Shown here piece after piece: positions 34,448-43,915 of a stretch of 64,000 nt of DNA. This DNA comes from Pseudomonas sp. PB101 (GTDB taxonomy: Bacteria > Pseudomonadota > Gammaproteobacteria > Pseudomonadales > Pseudomonadaceae). The notes below the pieces were generated by a model that was given only the letters and a program-made list of their open reading frames with translations, made no database searches and was not told where the DNA came from. Where the stretch lies: NCBI RefSeq assembly GCF_009764265.1, contig NZ_RWIR01000060.1:62001-126000 (forward strand), written 5' to 3'. Numbering within the stretch: the stretch's first letter is position 1; every line of letters begins with the position of its first letter. A program made the position numbers and the translations under genes.

Positions 34448-35335
34448 ATGCCCTGGCAAACCCTGTTGAACCGCCGTGATCGCTTGCCCGCCAACCCGGA
34501 CCTGGCCGAAGGTTTCGCGACCTTGTTGCAGCAGTTGGGTACGGTTACGCCGTTTGAATTGGCGGTGCTGGGCGGGCGGTTGATGGCGACGCCGGGGCTG
34601 GCGTTTCTGGTGGGCTACCAAGCGGCATTGCGCATGCTCTGGCCGAGCGCGCCGCTGAGCCTCGGCGCGTTGTGCGCCACCGAACAGCGCAGCCTGCGCC
34701 CGGCGGACATGCAGACCCGACTGAGTGGCTTGCGCCTGAGCGGACGCAAGGATTTCGTCACCGCCGGCGACGCCGCCGACTGGTTGCTGGTGGCGGCGCG
34801 TAATGAGGAAGCCGACGCCGACCCACGCTTGAGCCTGGCGGTGATCTATCGCGATGAGCCGGGTGTGCGCGTGGAAAAACTGACGCCGATCCCGTTGATG
34901 CCGGACATCAGCCATGGCCGGTTGATTCTGGATAATGCGTTGTGCGAGCTGCTCGCGGGGGATGGTTGGGATGCGTACGTCAAACCGTTCCGCACGCTGG
35001 AAGACATCTATGTGCTGAGTGCGATGACAGCGTGGTTGTATGGCGTCGGTCAGGAATGCGATTGGCCGCAGGGCCTGCAATTGCGCTTGCTGGGGCTTTT
35101 GGCCGGGTGTGCGGAAACCAGTCGCCAGCCACCGACCAGCCTGGCCGGGCATGTGGTGCTGGGCGGGTTGTTTGCACAGTTCGAAGGGCTCAAGGCCGAG
35201 GTGAATGAGGCGCTGGCTGGAGGGCCTCCAGAGTGGGCGACGATGTGGCAGCGGGATCAGGCGGTGATGGAGTTGGCGGCGGGGGCTAGGGGGAAGCGGT
35301 TGGCCAAGGCACTGGCGCAATATTCGTTGAATTGA
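34448..35335 (+). CDS. Short acyl-CoA-dehydrogenase-like protein
   Basis: This 295-residue protein starts at the ATG at 34448 behind AAGGAG six bases upstream. The middle part (LRLSGRKDFVTAGDAADWLLVAAR, then a beta-rich stretch) resembles the flavin-contacting middle domain of acyl-CoA dehydrogenases. The C-terminal part is helical. The protein is about 90 residues shorter than active family members, and I cannot find the catalytic glutamate region, so activity is doubtful. It diverges from olsB with about 155 bp between starts. Its role is unknown. Confidence 0.65.
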   Translation: MPWQTLLNRRDRLPANPDLAEGFATLLQQLGTVTPFELAVLGGRLMATPGLAFLVGYQAALRMLWPSAPLSLGALCATEQRSLRPADMQTRLSGLRLSGRKDFVTAGDAADWLLVAARNEEADADPRLSLAVIYRDEPGVRVEKLTPIPLMPDISHGRLILDNALCELLAGDGWDAYVKPFRTLEDIYVLSAMTAWLYGVGQECDWPQGLQLRLLGLLAGCAETSRQPPTSLAGHVVLGGLFAQFEGLKAEVNEALAGGPPEWATMWQRDQAVMELAAGARGKRLAKALAQYSLN

Positions 35336-35343
35336 CTGGCCTC

Positions 35344-35418
35344 ATCGCTGGCAAGCCAGCTCCCACAGGGGATCTTTGGTGTGAGCGAGATCCCTGTGGG
35401 AGCTGGCTTGCCAGCGAT
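35344..35418. repeat. REP inverted pair
   Basis: Arms of the GTGGGAGCTGGCTTGCCAGC subtype at 35344-35368 and 35394-35418. Confidence 0.85.
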
Positions 35419-35500
35419 GAGGCCCTCACAGGCAGCGCACACTTCAGAACTGTCATCAACCTCGACTAGGCTCAGCAGGTTCAATCTCCGAGCTCTCGCC

Positions 35501-36595
35501 ATGCCCAAAGGCTTGTCCCTGATGTTCCTGCTGTTGCTCAGCTTCACGGCCCGGGCCGAATCCTGGCCCGCGGAGCAATGGCTGACCACCCCGACGCCGA
35601 CCGGTCCGGCGCTGCAAGCCCTGGAGGCCTACGCCTTCCCGTCCCGCGATGACACCACTCGCCAGGGCATTCGCACCGATGCCTTGCTGGTGATTCGCGA
35701 CGGCCGGTTGATCTACGAACGCTACGCCGGCCCGACGACGGCCGAGACGCCGCACCTGGCCTGGTCGATCAGCAAGAGCCTGATGGCCACGGTCCTTGGT
35801 GTGGCCTACGGCGAAGGGTTGTTCAAGCTCGACGACCCTGTGGCGAAGTTTTATCCGCCCCTGCAAAAATCCCCCGGCCTGACCATGGCCGACCTGATGC
35901 ACTGGGCCTCGGGCCTGGATTGGCAAGAAGACTACGAATACGCGCCGCTGAAATCGTCGGTGGTGGCCATGCTCTACACCCGCGGTCACCACGACATGGC
36001 CGCGTTCACCGCAGCCCATGCTGCCTACGCGGCGCCAGGCCAGGCATTTCGCTACTCCAGCGGCGACAGCAACCTGTTGTCCGCCGCGCTGAAAACCATC
36101 GTCGGTCCCGGCCGTTATCCCGACTTTCCGTGGACTGCATTGTTCGAACCGCTGGGCATTCGCCACGCGATCTGGGAAACAGATGCCACGGGCACTTTCG
36201 TCGCGTCGTCCTATGCCTACCTCACTGCACGGGACCTGGCCCGGGTCGGTCTGTTGATGGCCCGCGAGGGTCGCTGGGCAGACAAGCAACTGCTGCCCAA
36301 GGATTGGGTGGCGTTCAACCGCGAACCGTTCGCTCACTATCACGCACACGAAGACGATGCCGTCCCCGGCGGTCAATGGTGGCTCAATCGAGCCGTCGAG
36401 GGGGCGGCACGACCCTGGCCCGACGCCCCCGCCGACACCTTCGCCGCGTTGGGTCATTGGGGCCAGGCAATGTACGTGATCCCCAGTGAACAGCTGGTGA
36501 TCGTGCGCTATGGCGATGACCGCGACGGCAGCTACCGGCACAACGAATTGCTCAAATTCGCGCTCAAGGCCTTTTCCGGAAAGGTGCTGCCATGA
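35501..36595 (+). CDS. Secreted serine hydrolase of the class C beta-lactamase family
   Basis: A periplasmic enzyme with signal peptide (MPKGLSLMFLLLLSFTARA before ESWP), 364 residues from the ATG at 35501. The active-site SxxK is in WSISKS (Ser89, Lys92). The tyrosine motif is RYSSGDSNLLS, as in the 6-aminohexanoate-oligomer hydrolase/esterase subgroup rather than true beta-lactamases. The DLMHWASGLDWQEDYEY stretch is also typical of that subgroup. Substrate unknown: esters, amides or D-peptides are possible. Its stop overlaps the next small gene by four bases. Confidence 0.85.
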   Translation: MPKGLSLMFLLLLSFTARAESWPAEQWLTTPTPTGPALQALEAYAFPSRDDTTRQGIRTDALLVIRDGRLIYERYAGPTTAETPHLAWSISKSLMATVLGVAYGEGLFKLDDPVAKFYPPLQKSPGLTMADLMHWASGLDWQEDYEYAPLKSSVVAMLYTRGHHDMAAFTAAHAAYAAPGQAFRYSSGDSNLLSAALKTIVGPGRYPDFPWTALFEPLGIRHAIWETDATGTFVASSYAYLTARDLARVGLLMAREGRWADKQLLPKDWVAFNREPFAHYHAHEDDAVPGGQWWLNRAVEGAARPWPDAPADTFAALGHWGQAMYVIPSEQLVIVRYGDDRDGSYRHNELLKFALKAFSGKVLP

Positions 36596-36915
36596 GCGCT
36601 TTCATTCGCCGTCGACCGATCAGCTCTCTGTTGCTGATTCTGCTAATTGCCTTGCTCGGCTGGATCTGGCACGAGCGGGTGGCGCTGTGGGCGTTCCCCG
36701 ACATCATCAGCGCTTACACCGCCAAGGAGTACTGTTCGTGCCGCTACGTGATGAACAACGATGCCGAGTACTGCCACGGTTATGTGAAACAGTGGCTACC
36801 CGCCAGCGGCTTTGCCGATGACCCGGCCGGCAAGCGTGTCACGGTCAGCGGCATGGGCCGCAGCAACAGCGCGGTGTGGGTCGGCGAGCGCCAGGGTTGC
36901 CGCTTGCAGCCCTGA
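36592..36915 (+). CDS. Small membrane-anchored Cys-rich hypothetical protein (107 aa)
   Basis: The ATGA overlap with the upstream hydrolase gene shows translational coupling. An N-terminal membrane helix (SSLLLILLIALLGWIW) anchors a short domain with four cysteines: EYCSCRYVM, EYCHGYVKQW and GCRLQP. These cysteines could form two disulfides in the periplasm. It ends GMGRSNSAVWVGERQGC. No known family is recognised with confidence. Coupling suggests it assists or anchors the hydrolase, but this is inference. Confidence 0.7.
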   Translation: MSAFIRRRPISSLLLILLIALLGWIWHERVALWAFPDIISAYTAKEYCSCRYVMNNDAEYCHGYVKQWLPASGFADDPAGKRVTVSGMGRSNSAVWVGERQGCRLQP

Positions 36916-37068
36916 TTTCCCTTCAGGTTCCACCCTGTGGAACCACATTCGATTGTCCTGGCGCGCGACTCGCGGTTATCTGGCGGTGAGCGCGACCTGC
37001 CTTTGACGTGTCGCGAAATCACAGCGAACAACAAGAACGGGACTACACCCGGCCCGAGGACAATCGTC

Positions 37069-38244
37069 ATGACCCGATATCAGCACATCCTTGCCTGGCT
37101 CAACGACGTGGCCAGCGACCTGCACGCCACCCGCCAGGACATCCACGCCCACCCGGAACTCGGCTTCGAGGAAAACCGTACCTCGGCGCTGGTGGCCAAG
37201 TCCCTGAGGGATTGGGGTTACGAGGTGCACACCGGGGTCGGCAAGACCGGTGTGGTCGGCGTCCTGCGTAACGGCAGCAGCCCGCGCAGACTTGGGCTGC
37301 GGGCGGACATGGACGCGCTGCCGATCATCGAGAACACCGGCGCAACCTACAGCAGCCGACATCAGGGCTGCATGCATGCCTGTGGGCATGACGGTCACAC
37401 CACGATGTTGCTGGGCGCGGCGCGCTACCTGGCGGCGACCCGCCAGTTCGACGGCACCCTGACGTTGATTTTCCAGCCTGCCGAAGAGGGCCAGGGCGGC
37501 GCCGAGGCAATGCTCGCCGATGGCTTGCTCGAACGTTTCCCCTGCGACGCGTTGTTCGGCATGCACAACATGCCGGGGCTGCCCGCCGGCCATTTGGGTT
37601 TTCGCGAGGGGCCGATGATGGCCTCGCAGGATTTGCTTAACGTCACCATCGAAGGGGTCGGCGGCCACGGCTCGATGCCGCATCTGGCGGTCGATCCGCT
37701 GGTGGCGGCAGCCAGTGTGGTCATGGCCCTGCAGACCGTGGTCGCGCGCAACATCGATGCGCAGCAGGCGGCGGTGGTCACGGTCGGGGCGCTGCAGGCC
37801 GGGGAGGCGGCCAACGTCATTCCACAACAGGCGATCCTGCGCCTGAGCCTGCGGGCGCTGAACGCCCAGGTGCGCGAGCAGACCCTCGAACGTGTGCGCG
37901 CAATCATCGAGTCCCAGGCGCAAAGCTTCGGTTGCAGCTCACGCATTGAACATCGTCCGGCTTATCCGGTGCTGGTCAACCACGCCACCGAAACCGAGTT
38001 CGCCCGTCAGGTCGGTGTCGAGTTGGTTGGCGCTGATGCGGTGGACGGCAACACACCCAAGCTCATGGGCAGCGAAGACTTCGCCTGGATGCTGCAACGC
38101 TGCCCCGGCGCCTACCTGTTCATCGGCAATGGCGTGTCCCGGCCGATGGTCCACAACCCTGCGTATGACTTCAACGACGACATCCTGCTGACCGGTGCCG
38201 CGTACTGGGGCGCGCTGACCGAGAGCTGGCTCAAGCCGGCCTGA
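37069..38244 (+). CDS. M20-family amidohydrolase (hippurate-hydrolase-like)
   Basis: This 391-residue dinuclear metal amidohydrolase cleaves N-acyl amino acids or related amides. Metal and catalytic motifs are all visible: RADMDALPI, HACGHDGHT, PAEEGQGGAEAM, and the C-terminal GSEDFAWMLQRCPG. The start is the ATG at 37069 after a GAGG site. It opens a rightward module with an MHS transporter (83 bp on) and an amidase (coupled), ending in an IclR regulator. The substrate is probably an amide-bonded acid taken up by the transporter. Confidence 0.9.
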   Translation: MTRYQHILAWLNDVASDLHATRQDIHAHPELGFEENRTSALVAKSLRDWGYEVHTGVGKTGVVGVLRNGSSPRRLGLRADMDALPIIENTGATYSSRHQGCMHACGHDGHTTMLLGAARYLAATRQFDGTLTLIFQPAEEGQGGAEAMLADGLLERFPCDALFGMHNMPGLPAGHLGFREGPMMASQDLLNVTIEGVGGHGSMPHLAVDPLVAAASVVMALQTVVARNIDAQQAAVVTVGALQAGEAANVIPQQAILRLSLRALNAQVREQTLERVRAIIESQAQSFGCSSRIEHRPAYPVLVNHATETEFARQVGVELVGADAVDGNTPKLMGSEDFAWMLQRCPGAYLFIGNGVSRPMVHNPAYDFNDDILLTGAAYWGALTESWLKPA

Positions 38245-38327
38245 TTCCCGCCACTGTCTACTGCCGCTGGACCGGGCACGCGCTGTCGTGCCCGCCGTTA
38301 CCCAACAGGTTTCTGGAGAGTTCCCCC

Positions 38328-39638
38328 ATGCAGACTTCGAGCACAGGCGTTTCGCGCACCCGGCAGGTGGTCGCCGCGGTTATCGGCAACGCGCTGGAAT
38401 GGTATGACTTCATCGTTTACGGCTTTCTCGCGAGCATCATCGCCCGGCAGTTTTTCCCGTCTGACGACGAATACGCCTCCTTGCTGATGGCTCTGGCGAC
38501 TTTCGGCGTCGGCTTTTTCATGCGTCCGGTGGGCGGCATTTTGCTGGGCATGTATTCGGACCGCAAAGGGCGTAAGGCGGCGATGCAGATGATCATTCGC
38601 CTGATGACTGTATCCATCGCACTGATTGCGTTTGCACCGAACTACGCCGCTATCGGCATGGGTGCGCCACTGTTGATCGTGGTTGCGCGGATGCTGCAAG
38701 GCTTCGCCACGGGTGGCGAATACGCCAGCGCCACGGCGTTCCTGGTGGAGAGCGCACCCGCGCACCGCAAGGGTTTGTACGGCTCGTGGCAATTGGTCGG
38801 GCAATGCCTGGCAGTGTTCTCCGGGGCGGCGATGGTCGCATTGTTCACCCACCTGCTGTCCCCTGAGGCACTTGAGAGCTGGGGCTGGCGGATTCCCTTT
38901 GTGCTGGGTCTGCTGATCGGCCCGGTCGGGCTGTGGATTCGCAAGCACATGGAAGAGCCGGAGGAGTTTCTTGAAGCGCGTAAACAGGCCAAAGGTGCGA
39001 GCCCAGGCCTGATGCAAGTGATCCGTTTACACCGACGCAGCATTCTGGTGTCGATGGGCCTGGCCTGTGGCGCGACCGTGTCGTTCTACGTGGTGTTGGT
39101 GAACATGCCGACCTTCGCCCACAAGAATCTCGGCCTGCCGCTGGATCAGGTGCTGCTCGTGCAAATGCTCGCGGTGGCGCTGATGACCGTGGTCATTCCC
39201 TTATCCGGCGCACTGTCGGACCGCCTCGGTCGCCGCCCGGTGTTGATGGCCTTCACCCTGGCGTTTTTCCTGATGGTGTATCCCTTGTACGTGTGGGTGG
39301 CGGCGGCGCCATCGGTGGAGCGTTTGCTGGTGATGCAGCTGTTGCTGTGCAGTGCGATCGGCGGGTTTTTCGGCCCGGCCCCGACCGCGCTGGCCGAGCA
39401 GTTTCCCATCGAAGTGCGCTCCACCGGGGTGTCGGTGGCTTACAACGTCGCGGTCATGGTCTTCGGCGGATTTGCGCCGCTGATCGTCACCTGGTTGAGC
39501 AAGGTCCTGGCGACACCGGTGGCGCCATCGTTCTACGTGTTGTTCGCCTGCTTGCTGACGTTGCTCGGCACCTACTGCATGCAGGAAGCACCACGGGCAA
39601 AAAGATCCGTTGAACTCAATCTTGGGGTGAAATCTTGA
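38328..39638 (+). CDS. MHS-family (citrate/dicarboxylate-type) proton symporter
   Basis: This 436-residue MFS carrier has metabolite:H+ symporter signatures: IGNALEWYDFIVYGFLASII, MRPVGGILLGMYSDRKGRKA, RMLQGFATGGEYASATAFLVE and LGRRPVLM. This branch imports organic acids. It lies between an amidohydrolase and an amidase, and its stop overlaps the amidase start (TTGA). It is therefore likely the importer of the substrate handled by these two enzymes. Confidence 0.87.
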   Translation: MQTSSTGVSRTRQVVAAVIGNALEWYDFIVYGFLASIIARQFFPSDDEYASLLMALATFGVGFFMRPVGGILLGMYSDRKGRKAAMQMIIRLMTVSIALIAFAPNYAAIGMGAPLLIVVARMLQGFATGGEYASATAFLVESAPAHRKGLYGSWQLVGQCLAVFSGAAMVALFTHLLSPEALESWGWRIPFVLGLLIGPVGLWIRKHMEEPEEFLEARKQAKGASPGLMQVIRLHRRSILVSMGLACGATVSFYVVLVNMPTFAHKNLGLPLDQVLLVQMLAVALMTVVIPLSGALSDRLGRRPVLMAFTLAFFLMVYPLYVWVAAAPSVERLLVMQLLLCSAIGGFFGPAPTALAEQFPIEVRSTGVSVAYNVAVMVFGGFAPLIVTWLSKVLATPVAPSFYVLFACLLTLLGTYCMQEAPRAKRSVELNLGVKS

Positions 39639-41083
39639 GCAGCCATCCGATTGTTGAAATGGACGCCGACGTGCTGTCCGGGGCCATTCATGGGCGGCAG
39701 GTGTCCTGCCGCGAGGTGATGCAGGCTTATCTGGCGCAGATCGAACGCTTCAACCCGCTGGTCAATGCGCTGGTGTCCCTGCGTCCGGCCGAGGCGTTGC
39801 TGGCAGAGGCCGACGAGTGTGATCGCCAACTCGAGCGGGGCCAGTCCCGTGGCTGGATGCACGGCATGCCGCAGGCGGTCAAAGACCTGGCGGCCACCGT
39901 CGGTTTGCGCACTACCCTGGGCTCGCCACTGTTCGCCGAGCAGGTTCCGCAACACGACGCCATCAGCGTGGCGCGGGTGCGTGACTGCGGGGCAATCATC
40001 ATCGGTAAGAGCAACGTCCCGGAATTCGGCCTCGGCTCGCAAACCTTCAACAGCGTGTTCGGTACCACCACCAACGCCTACGACCCGACCCTGGTTGCCG
40101 GCGGCAGCAGTGGCGGGGCGGCGGTGGCGCTGGCGTTGCGCATGCTGCCGGTGGCCGACGGCAGCGACATGATGGGCTCGCTGCGCAATCCGGCGGCGTT
40201 CAACAACGTCTATGGATTTCGTCCATCCCAGGGGCGTGTGCCATTCGGGCCCGGGCCGGAAATGTTCGTCCAGCAACTGGCCACCGAAGGACCGATGGGC
40301 CGCACGGTCACCGATGTTGCCCGTTTGCTCGGCACCCAGGCCGGGTACGACCCGCGCGTGCCGTTGTCGCTGACTGAGGATCCGGCGGTGTTTCACCAGT
40401 CGTTGCAGCAGGATTTCAGGGATGTGCGGCTCGGCTGGCTGGGGGACTACAACGGCTACCTGCCGATGGACCCCGGTGTCATGGGGCTGTGTGAATCGGC
40501 GTTGCAGGACTTCGCGACACTGGGTTGCAAGGTCGAGGCCTGTCAGCCGGATTTCTCCATGGAGCGCCTGTGGCAAACCTGGCTGGTGCATCGCCACTGG
40601 CTGGTGCAAGGCAGCCTCGGCGGGCTGTATGCCGACGCGCAAAAACGCGAACTACTCAAACCCGAAGCCCGATGGGAAGTCGAAGGCGGGCTGCGTCTGA
40701 CGGCGGCGGATGTCTATCAGGCCTCGGTCAGTCGCAGCGAGTGGTATCGGGCGTTGAACGAATTGTTCGAGCGTTACGATTTTCTGTTGCTGCCCACCAC
40801 CCAAGTGTTTCCTTTTGATGCACAAACTCCGTGGCCGCGCTTCGTTGGCGGCCAGAGCATGGACACTTACCACCGCTGGATGGAGGTTGTCATCGGGCCG
40901 ACCCTGGCCGGCTTGCCGAGCATGAGTGTGCCGGTGGGGTTCAACCCGGCCGGACTGCCGATGGGCCTGCAAATCATAGGCCGGGCTCATGCTGACCTTG
41001 CGGTTTTGCAACTGGCGTATGCCCATGAACAGTTGACTCAATGGGTCAAACGCAGGCCGCCCGGCTGTCTGCAACATGCCTGA
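39635..41083 (+). CDS. Amidase-signature family hydrolase
   Basis: This amidase is 482 residues long if started at the TTG at 39635, which overlaps the transporter stop as TTGA. An ATG eight codons in (39659) is the alternative. The Ser-cisSer-Lys system is visible: Lys in GMPQAVKDLAA, a glycine-serine loop GGSSGGAAVALAL, and the GSDMMGSLRNPAAFNN stretch carrying the cis-Ser and the nucleophile. The substrate is unknown. Context suggests it deamidates or cleaves an imported amide together with the M20 enzyme. Confidence 0.88.
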   Translation: MSSHPIVEMDADVLSGAIHGRQVSCREVMQAYLAQIERFNPLVNALVSLRPAEALLAEADECDRQLERGQSRGWMHGMPQAVKDLAATVGLRTTLGSPLFAEQVPQHDAISVARVRDCGAIIIGKSNVPEFGLGSQTFNSVFGTTTNAYDPTLVAGGSSGGAAVALALRMLPVADGSDMMGSLRNPAAFNNVYGFRPSQGRVPFGPGPEMFVQQLATEGPMGRTVTDVARLLGTQAGYDPRVPLSLTEDPAVFHQSLQQDFRDVRLGWLGDYNGYLPMDPGVMGLCESALQDFATLGCKVEACQPDFSMERLWQTWLVHRHWLVQGSLGGLYADAQKRELLKPEARWEVEGGLRLTAADVYQASVSRSEWYRALNELFERYDFLLLPTTQVFPFDAQTPWPRFVGGQSMDTYHRWMEVVIGPTLAGLPSMSVPVGFNPAGLPMGLQIIGRAHADLAVLQLAYAHEQLTQWVKRRPPGCLQHA

Positions 41084-41152
41084 GACTGGCCGATGGGCCC
41101 GCATCTTGCTGCGCAAATTGAACATCCATCTGCGCTTAGGGAGATCGAACCT

Positions 41153-41923
41153 ATGGAGAGCAAGGCAGAATCCGGCAGCGTGCGTTCCGTCGAGCGCGCC
41201 CTGGCGATTGTCGAGTTGCTGGGTGAGCATCAGGCGTTGGGGCTGGAGGAGTTGCACTACCTGACAGCCTTGCCCAAGGCCACGGTGTCGCGCATGTTGC
41301 TGACGTTGCAGGAGCAGGGCTGGATCTATCGCGGCCTGAGCGATCGGCGTTACCGGTTGTGCGCCAAGCGCCTGTTTGGTGACAGTCAGCAGCGCTTCAA
41401 GCGGCGGCTGGTGGAAAACGCCGCTCCGCTGTTGCTGGAGTTGAGCGAGCGCACCGGGCTGGTGGCGGACCTGTCGTGCTTTGACGGCGAGCGGATCGAG
41501 GTCATGGAAAGCGCGATCCCCACGGTGCTGCGCAAGCGATATCCAAACAACTGCCAGATCGTCGGCCAGCACGCCAGCCTGTTCCATTCGGCCATGGGCC
41601 GGGCCTGCCTGGGCGAACTGGACCGCCATGAGGTGGAGCGCCTGGCCAGCCGTGAGCTAATGACGGACGAATCCCTGTTCAACACCCGTGAGCAGGCATT
41701 GCACCAAGGCTTCGGCCAGCGCACCGAGGGTTATTGGGAATATCCGGTGCGCCTGCCCTTCCTGATTCGCGCGGTGGCCCTGCCGATCCGCACTGATGGC
41801 CGTCTGGTCGGCAGCATGGCGCTGCACTGGCCGATGGATCAGGCGCCGGTGGAACGGGTACTCAACCTGCACCTCAACAGCCTGGCCACCACCATTGGCA
41901 ATGTGCAACAGGCGATGGCCTGA
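41153..41923 (+). CDS. IclR-family transcriptional regulator
   Basis: This 256-residue IclR protein starts at the ATG at 41153 behind AGGGAG. The N-terminal winged helix includes LGLEELHYLTALPKATVSRMLLTL. The effector domain carries HSAMGRACLGEL and the final IRAVALPIRTDGRLVGSMAL segment. It is 70 bp downstream of the amidase and probably controls the M20-MHS-amidase operon, which would be read from one promoter upstream of 37069. Ligand unknown. Confidence 0.87.
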   Translation: MESKAESGSVRSVERALAIVELLGEHQALGLEELHYLTALPKATVSRMLLTLQEQGWIYRGLSDRRYRLCAKRLFGDSQQRFKRRLVENAAPLLLELSERTGLVADLSCFDGERIEVMESAIPTVLRKRYPNNCQIVGQHASLFHSAMGRACLGELDRHEVERLASRELMTDESLFNTREQALHQGFGQRTEGYWEYPVRLPFLIRAVALPIRTDGRLVGSMALHWPMDQAPVERVLNLHLNSLATTIGNVQQAMA

Positions 41924-42025
41924 GAGGAACTTGTGGCGGTTTAGAGACTCAAGGCAACACATTTCTTGCAACCTGTGTCAGGCCAGTTAAGGTTCAGCAC
42001 AGGTTTCTTTGCCTGACGAGTCTCT

Positions 42026-42616
42026 ATGTTCAAGCGCTCCACTCTCCAAACCCTCACTTTCCTGCTGCTGACCGGCGCCGCGTTGTCGGCCCGCGCCGAC
42101 TGGTACCTCGACGGCGAGTCTTCGCGCCTGTCATTCGTCAGCACCAAGAGTGCCAATGTTTCCGAAGTGCAGCGCTTTCTGGTGTTGCACGGCAAGGTCG
42201 ATCCCGAGGGGCTGGCGCGGGTGGAAGTCGAGCTGGAGTCGATCAACAGCGGCATTGCGCTGCGCGACGAGCGCATGCGCAAGGAGCTGTTCCAGATCGA
42301 CCGGTTTGCCGAGGCCTTGATCACCACGAAAATCGATCTGCGCCCGATCAACGACCTCGCTCCCGGTGCGCAGCTGGAATTGCGCCTGCCGCTGACGGTC
42401 GACCTGCACGGCAAACAACATGAGTACAACGCCCAACTGCTGGCGACCCGTCTCGATGACCGGCGCTTTCAGGTGGTGACCCTCGAGCCGCTGGTGATCA
42501 ACGCCGAAGATTTCGATTTGGCTCCCGGCCTGGAAGCGTTGCGCAAAATGGCCGGTTTGTCGGCGATCAGCCTGTCGGTACCGGTGAGTGCGGTACTGAT
42601 TTTCGCGGCGCGCTGA
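42026..42616 (+). CDS. YceI-family periplasmic lipocalin-like protein
   Basis: Signal peptide MFKRSTLQTLTFLLLTGAALSARA precedes DWYLDGESSRLSFVSTKSANVSE, the usual YceI start. The 196 residues form one YceI beta-barrel; family members bind isoprenoid chains such as ubiquinone precursors. Conserved SGIALRDERMRKELFQIDRF is present. Only one base separates it from the following phospholipase-D-like gene, indicating a two-gene operon of envelope function. Confidence 0.88.
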   Translation: MFKRSTLQTLTFLLLTGAALSARADWYLDGESSRLSFVSTKSANVSEVQRFLVLHGKVDPEGLARVEVELESINSGIALRDERMRKELFQIDRFAEALITTKIDLRPINDLAPGAQLELRLPLTVDLHGKQHEYNAQLLATRLDDRRFQVVTLEPLVINAEDFDLAPGLEALRKMAGLSAISLSVPVSAVLIFAAR

Positions 42617-42617
42617 C

Positions 42618-43775
42618 ATGGCCGGAGCGATTTTTCCATGGCGTGAAGGCAACCACTTCGAACTGCTGGTCGATGGTCCGCAGTTTTTTCCGCGCATGCT
42701 GGTGGCGATTGCCCGGGCTGAAGAACAGGTCGAACTGGAGCTGTATCTGGTGGAGGCGGGCGCCTGCGCCGAAGCCATGGTCCAGGCCTTGGTGCAGGCC
42801 GCCGAGCGCGGTGTGCGGGTGCGCTGCCTGTTCGATGATTACGGCAGCCTCGCCTTCACCCTGGCCTTGCGTCAGCGGCTGTTGTCCGCCGGTGTGGAGC
42901 TGCGTTTTTACAATCGCCTGAGTTGGCGACGTTGGGTCGGCAACTTCTACCGCGATCACCGCAAGCTGCTGCTGGTGGACCAGAGCCTGGCCGTGGTCGG
43001 CGGTACGGGTGTGACGGATGAGTTCTGGACACCGGGCGAAGACGTCAGCGAATGGCATGAGGTGATGGTGGAAATCACCGGCCCGCTGGTGCTCGACTGG
43101 CAGTTGCTGTTCGACCGTCAGTGGATCGCCAACCGCCATCGTCGCGCCTGGCGACCGGCCTCGCATTTCGGCTTGCCGCGCCTGCCACGGGTGCCGTCCA
43201 TAGGCGAGGGCATGGGCCGGGTGGCCTATGCCGACGCCCGCCAGCACCGGGACATACTGCAATCGCTGGTGCGTGCCCTGAACAGCGGCCAGCGCCGGAT
43301 CTGGCTGGCCACACCGTACTTTCTGCCGACCTGGAAAGTCCGCCGTTCCCTGCGCCGGGCCGCCGCCCGGGGCGTCGATGTGCGGTTGCTGCTGACCGGC
43401 CCGCGAACCGATCACCCGTCCGTGCGCTACGCCGGGCATCGCTACTACCCGCGACTGCTCAAGGCCGGGGTGAAGATCTTCGAGTACCAGCCATGTTTCC
43501 TGCACCTGAAAATGGTCCTGATCGATGACTGGGTGAGCATCGGCTCGTGCAATTTCGATCACTGGAACCTGCGTTTCAACCTGGAAGCCAACCTGGAAGC
43601 GCTGGACCCCGGACTGACCCGGGCGGTAGCGACGAGTTTCGAACGGGACTTCGGGTTGAGCGAGCAAGTCAGCCTGGAAGAGTGGCGGCGCCGGCCACTG
43701 TGGCGACGGGTCAAGCAGCGGGTGTGGGGATGGGTGGATCGGGTGGTGGTGAATCTGCTGGATCGACGGGGTTGA
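42618..43775 (+). CDS. Cardiolipin-synthase-type phospholipase D protein (ClsB-like)
   Basis: This 385-residue protein has two HKD motifs: HRKLLLVD (His114, Lys116, Asp121) and HLKMVLID (His296, Lys298, Asp303). It lacks the two N-terminal membrane helices of ClsA, which places it with ClsB/YbhO-type enzymes that make cardiolipin or phosphatidylglycerol by phosphatidyl transfer. Coupled to the YceI gene one base upstream; a REP pair follows. Confidence 0.87.
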   Translation: MAGAIFPWREGNHFELLVDGPQFFPRMLVAIARAEEQVELELYLVEAGACAEAMVQALVQAAERGVRVRCLFDDYGSLAFTLALRQRLLSAGVELRFYNRLSWRRWVGNFYRDHRKLLLVDQSLAVVGGTGVTDEFWTPGEDVSEWHEVMVEITGPLVLDWQLLFDRQWIANRHRRAWRPASHFGLPRLPRVPSIGEGMGRVAYADARQHRDILQSLVRALNSGQRRIWLATPYFLPTWKVRRSLRRAAARGVDVRLLLTGPRTDHPSVRYAGHRYYPRLLKAGVKIFEYQPCFLHLKMVLIDDWVSIGSCNFDHWNLRFNLEANLEALDPGLTRAVATSFERDFGLSEQVSLEEWRRRPLWRRVKQRVWGWVDRVVVNLLDRRG

Positions 43776-43802
43776 CGCCGATCTTTTGAACACCACAAAC
43801 CA

Positions 43803-43894
43803 CTGTGGGAGCGGGCTTGCCCGCGATGGCGGCTTAACAGGCAACTTGGATGTTGGATGTTATGGCCTCATCGCGGGCAAGCCCGCTCCCACAG
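43803..43894. repeat. REP inverted pair
   Basis: Perfect arms of the GTGGGAGCGGGCTTGCCCGC subtype at 43803-43827 and 43870-43894. Confidence 0.85.
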
Positions 43895-43915
43895 GTTTTT
43901 GCAGTGTTTGAACGG

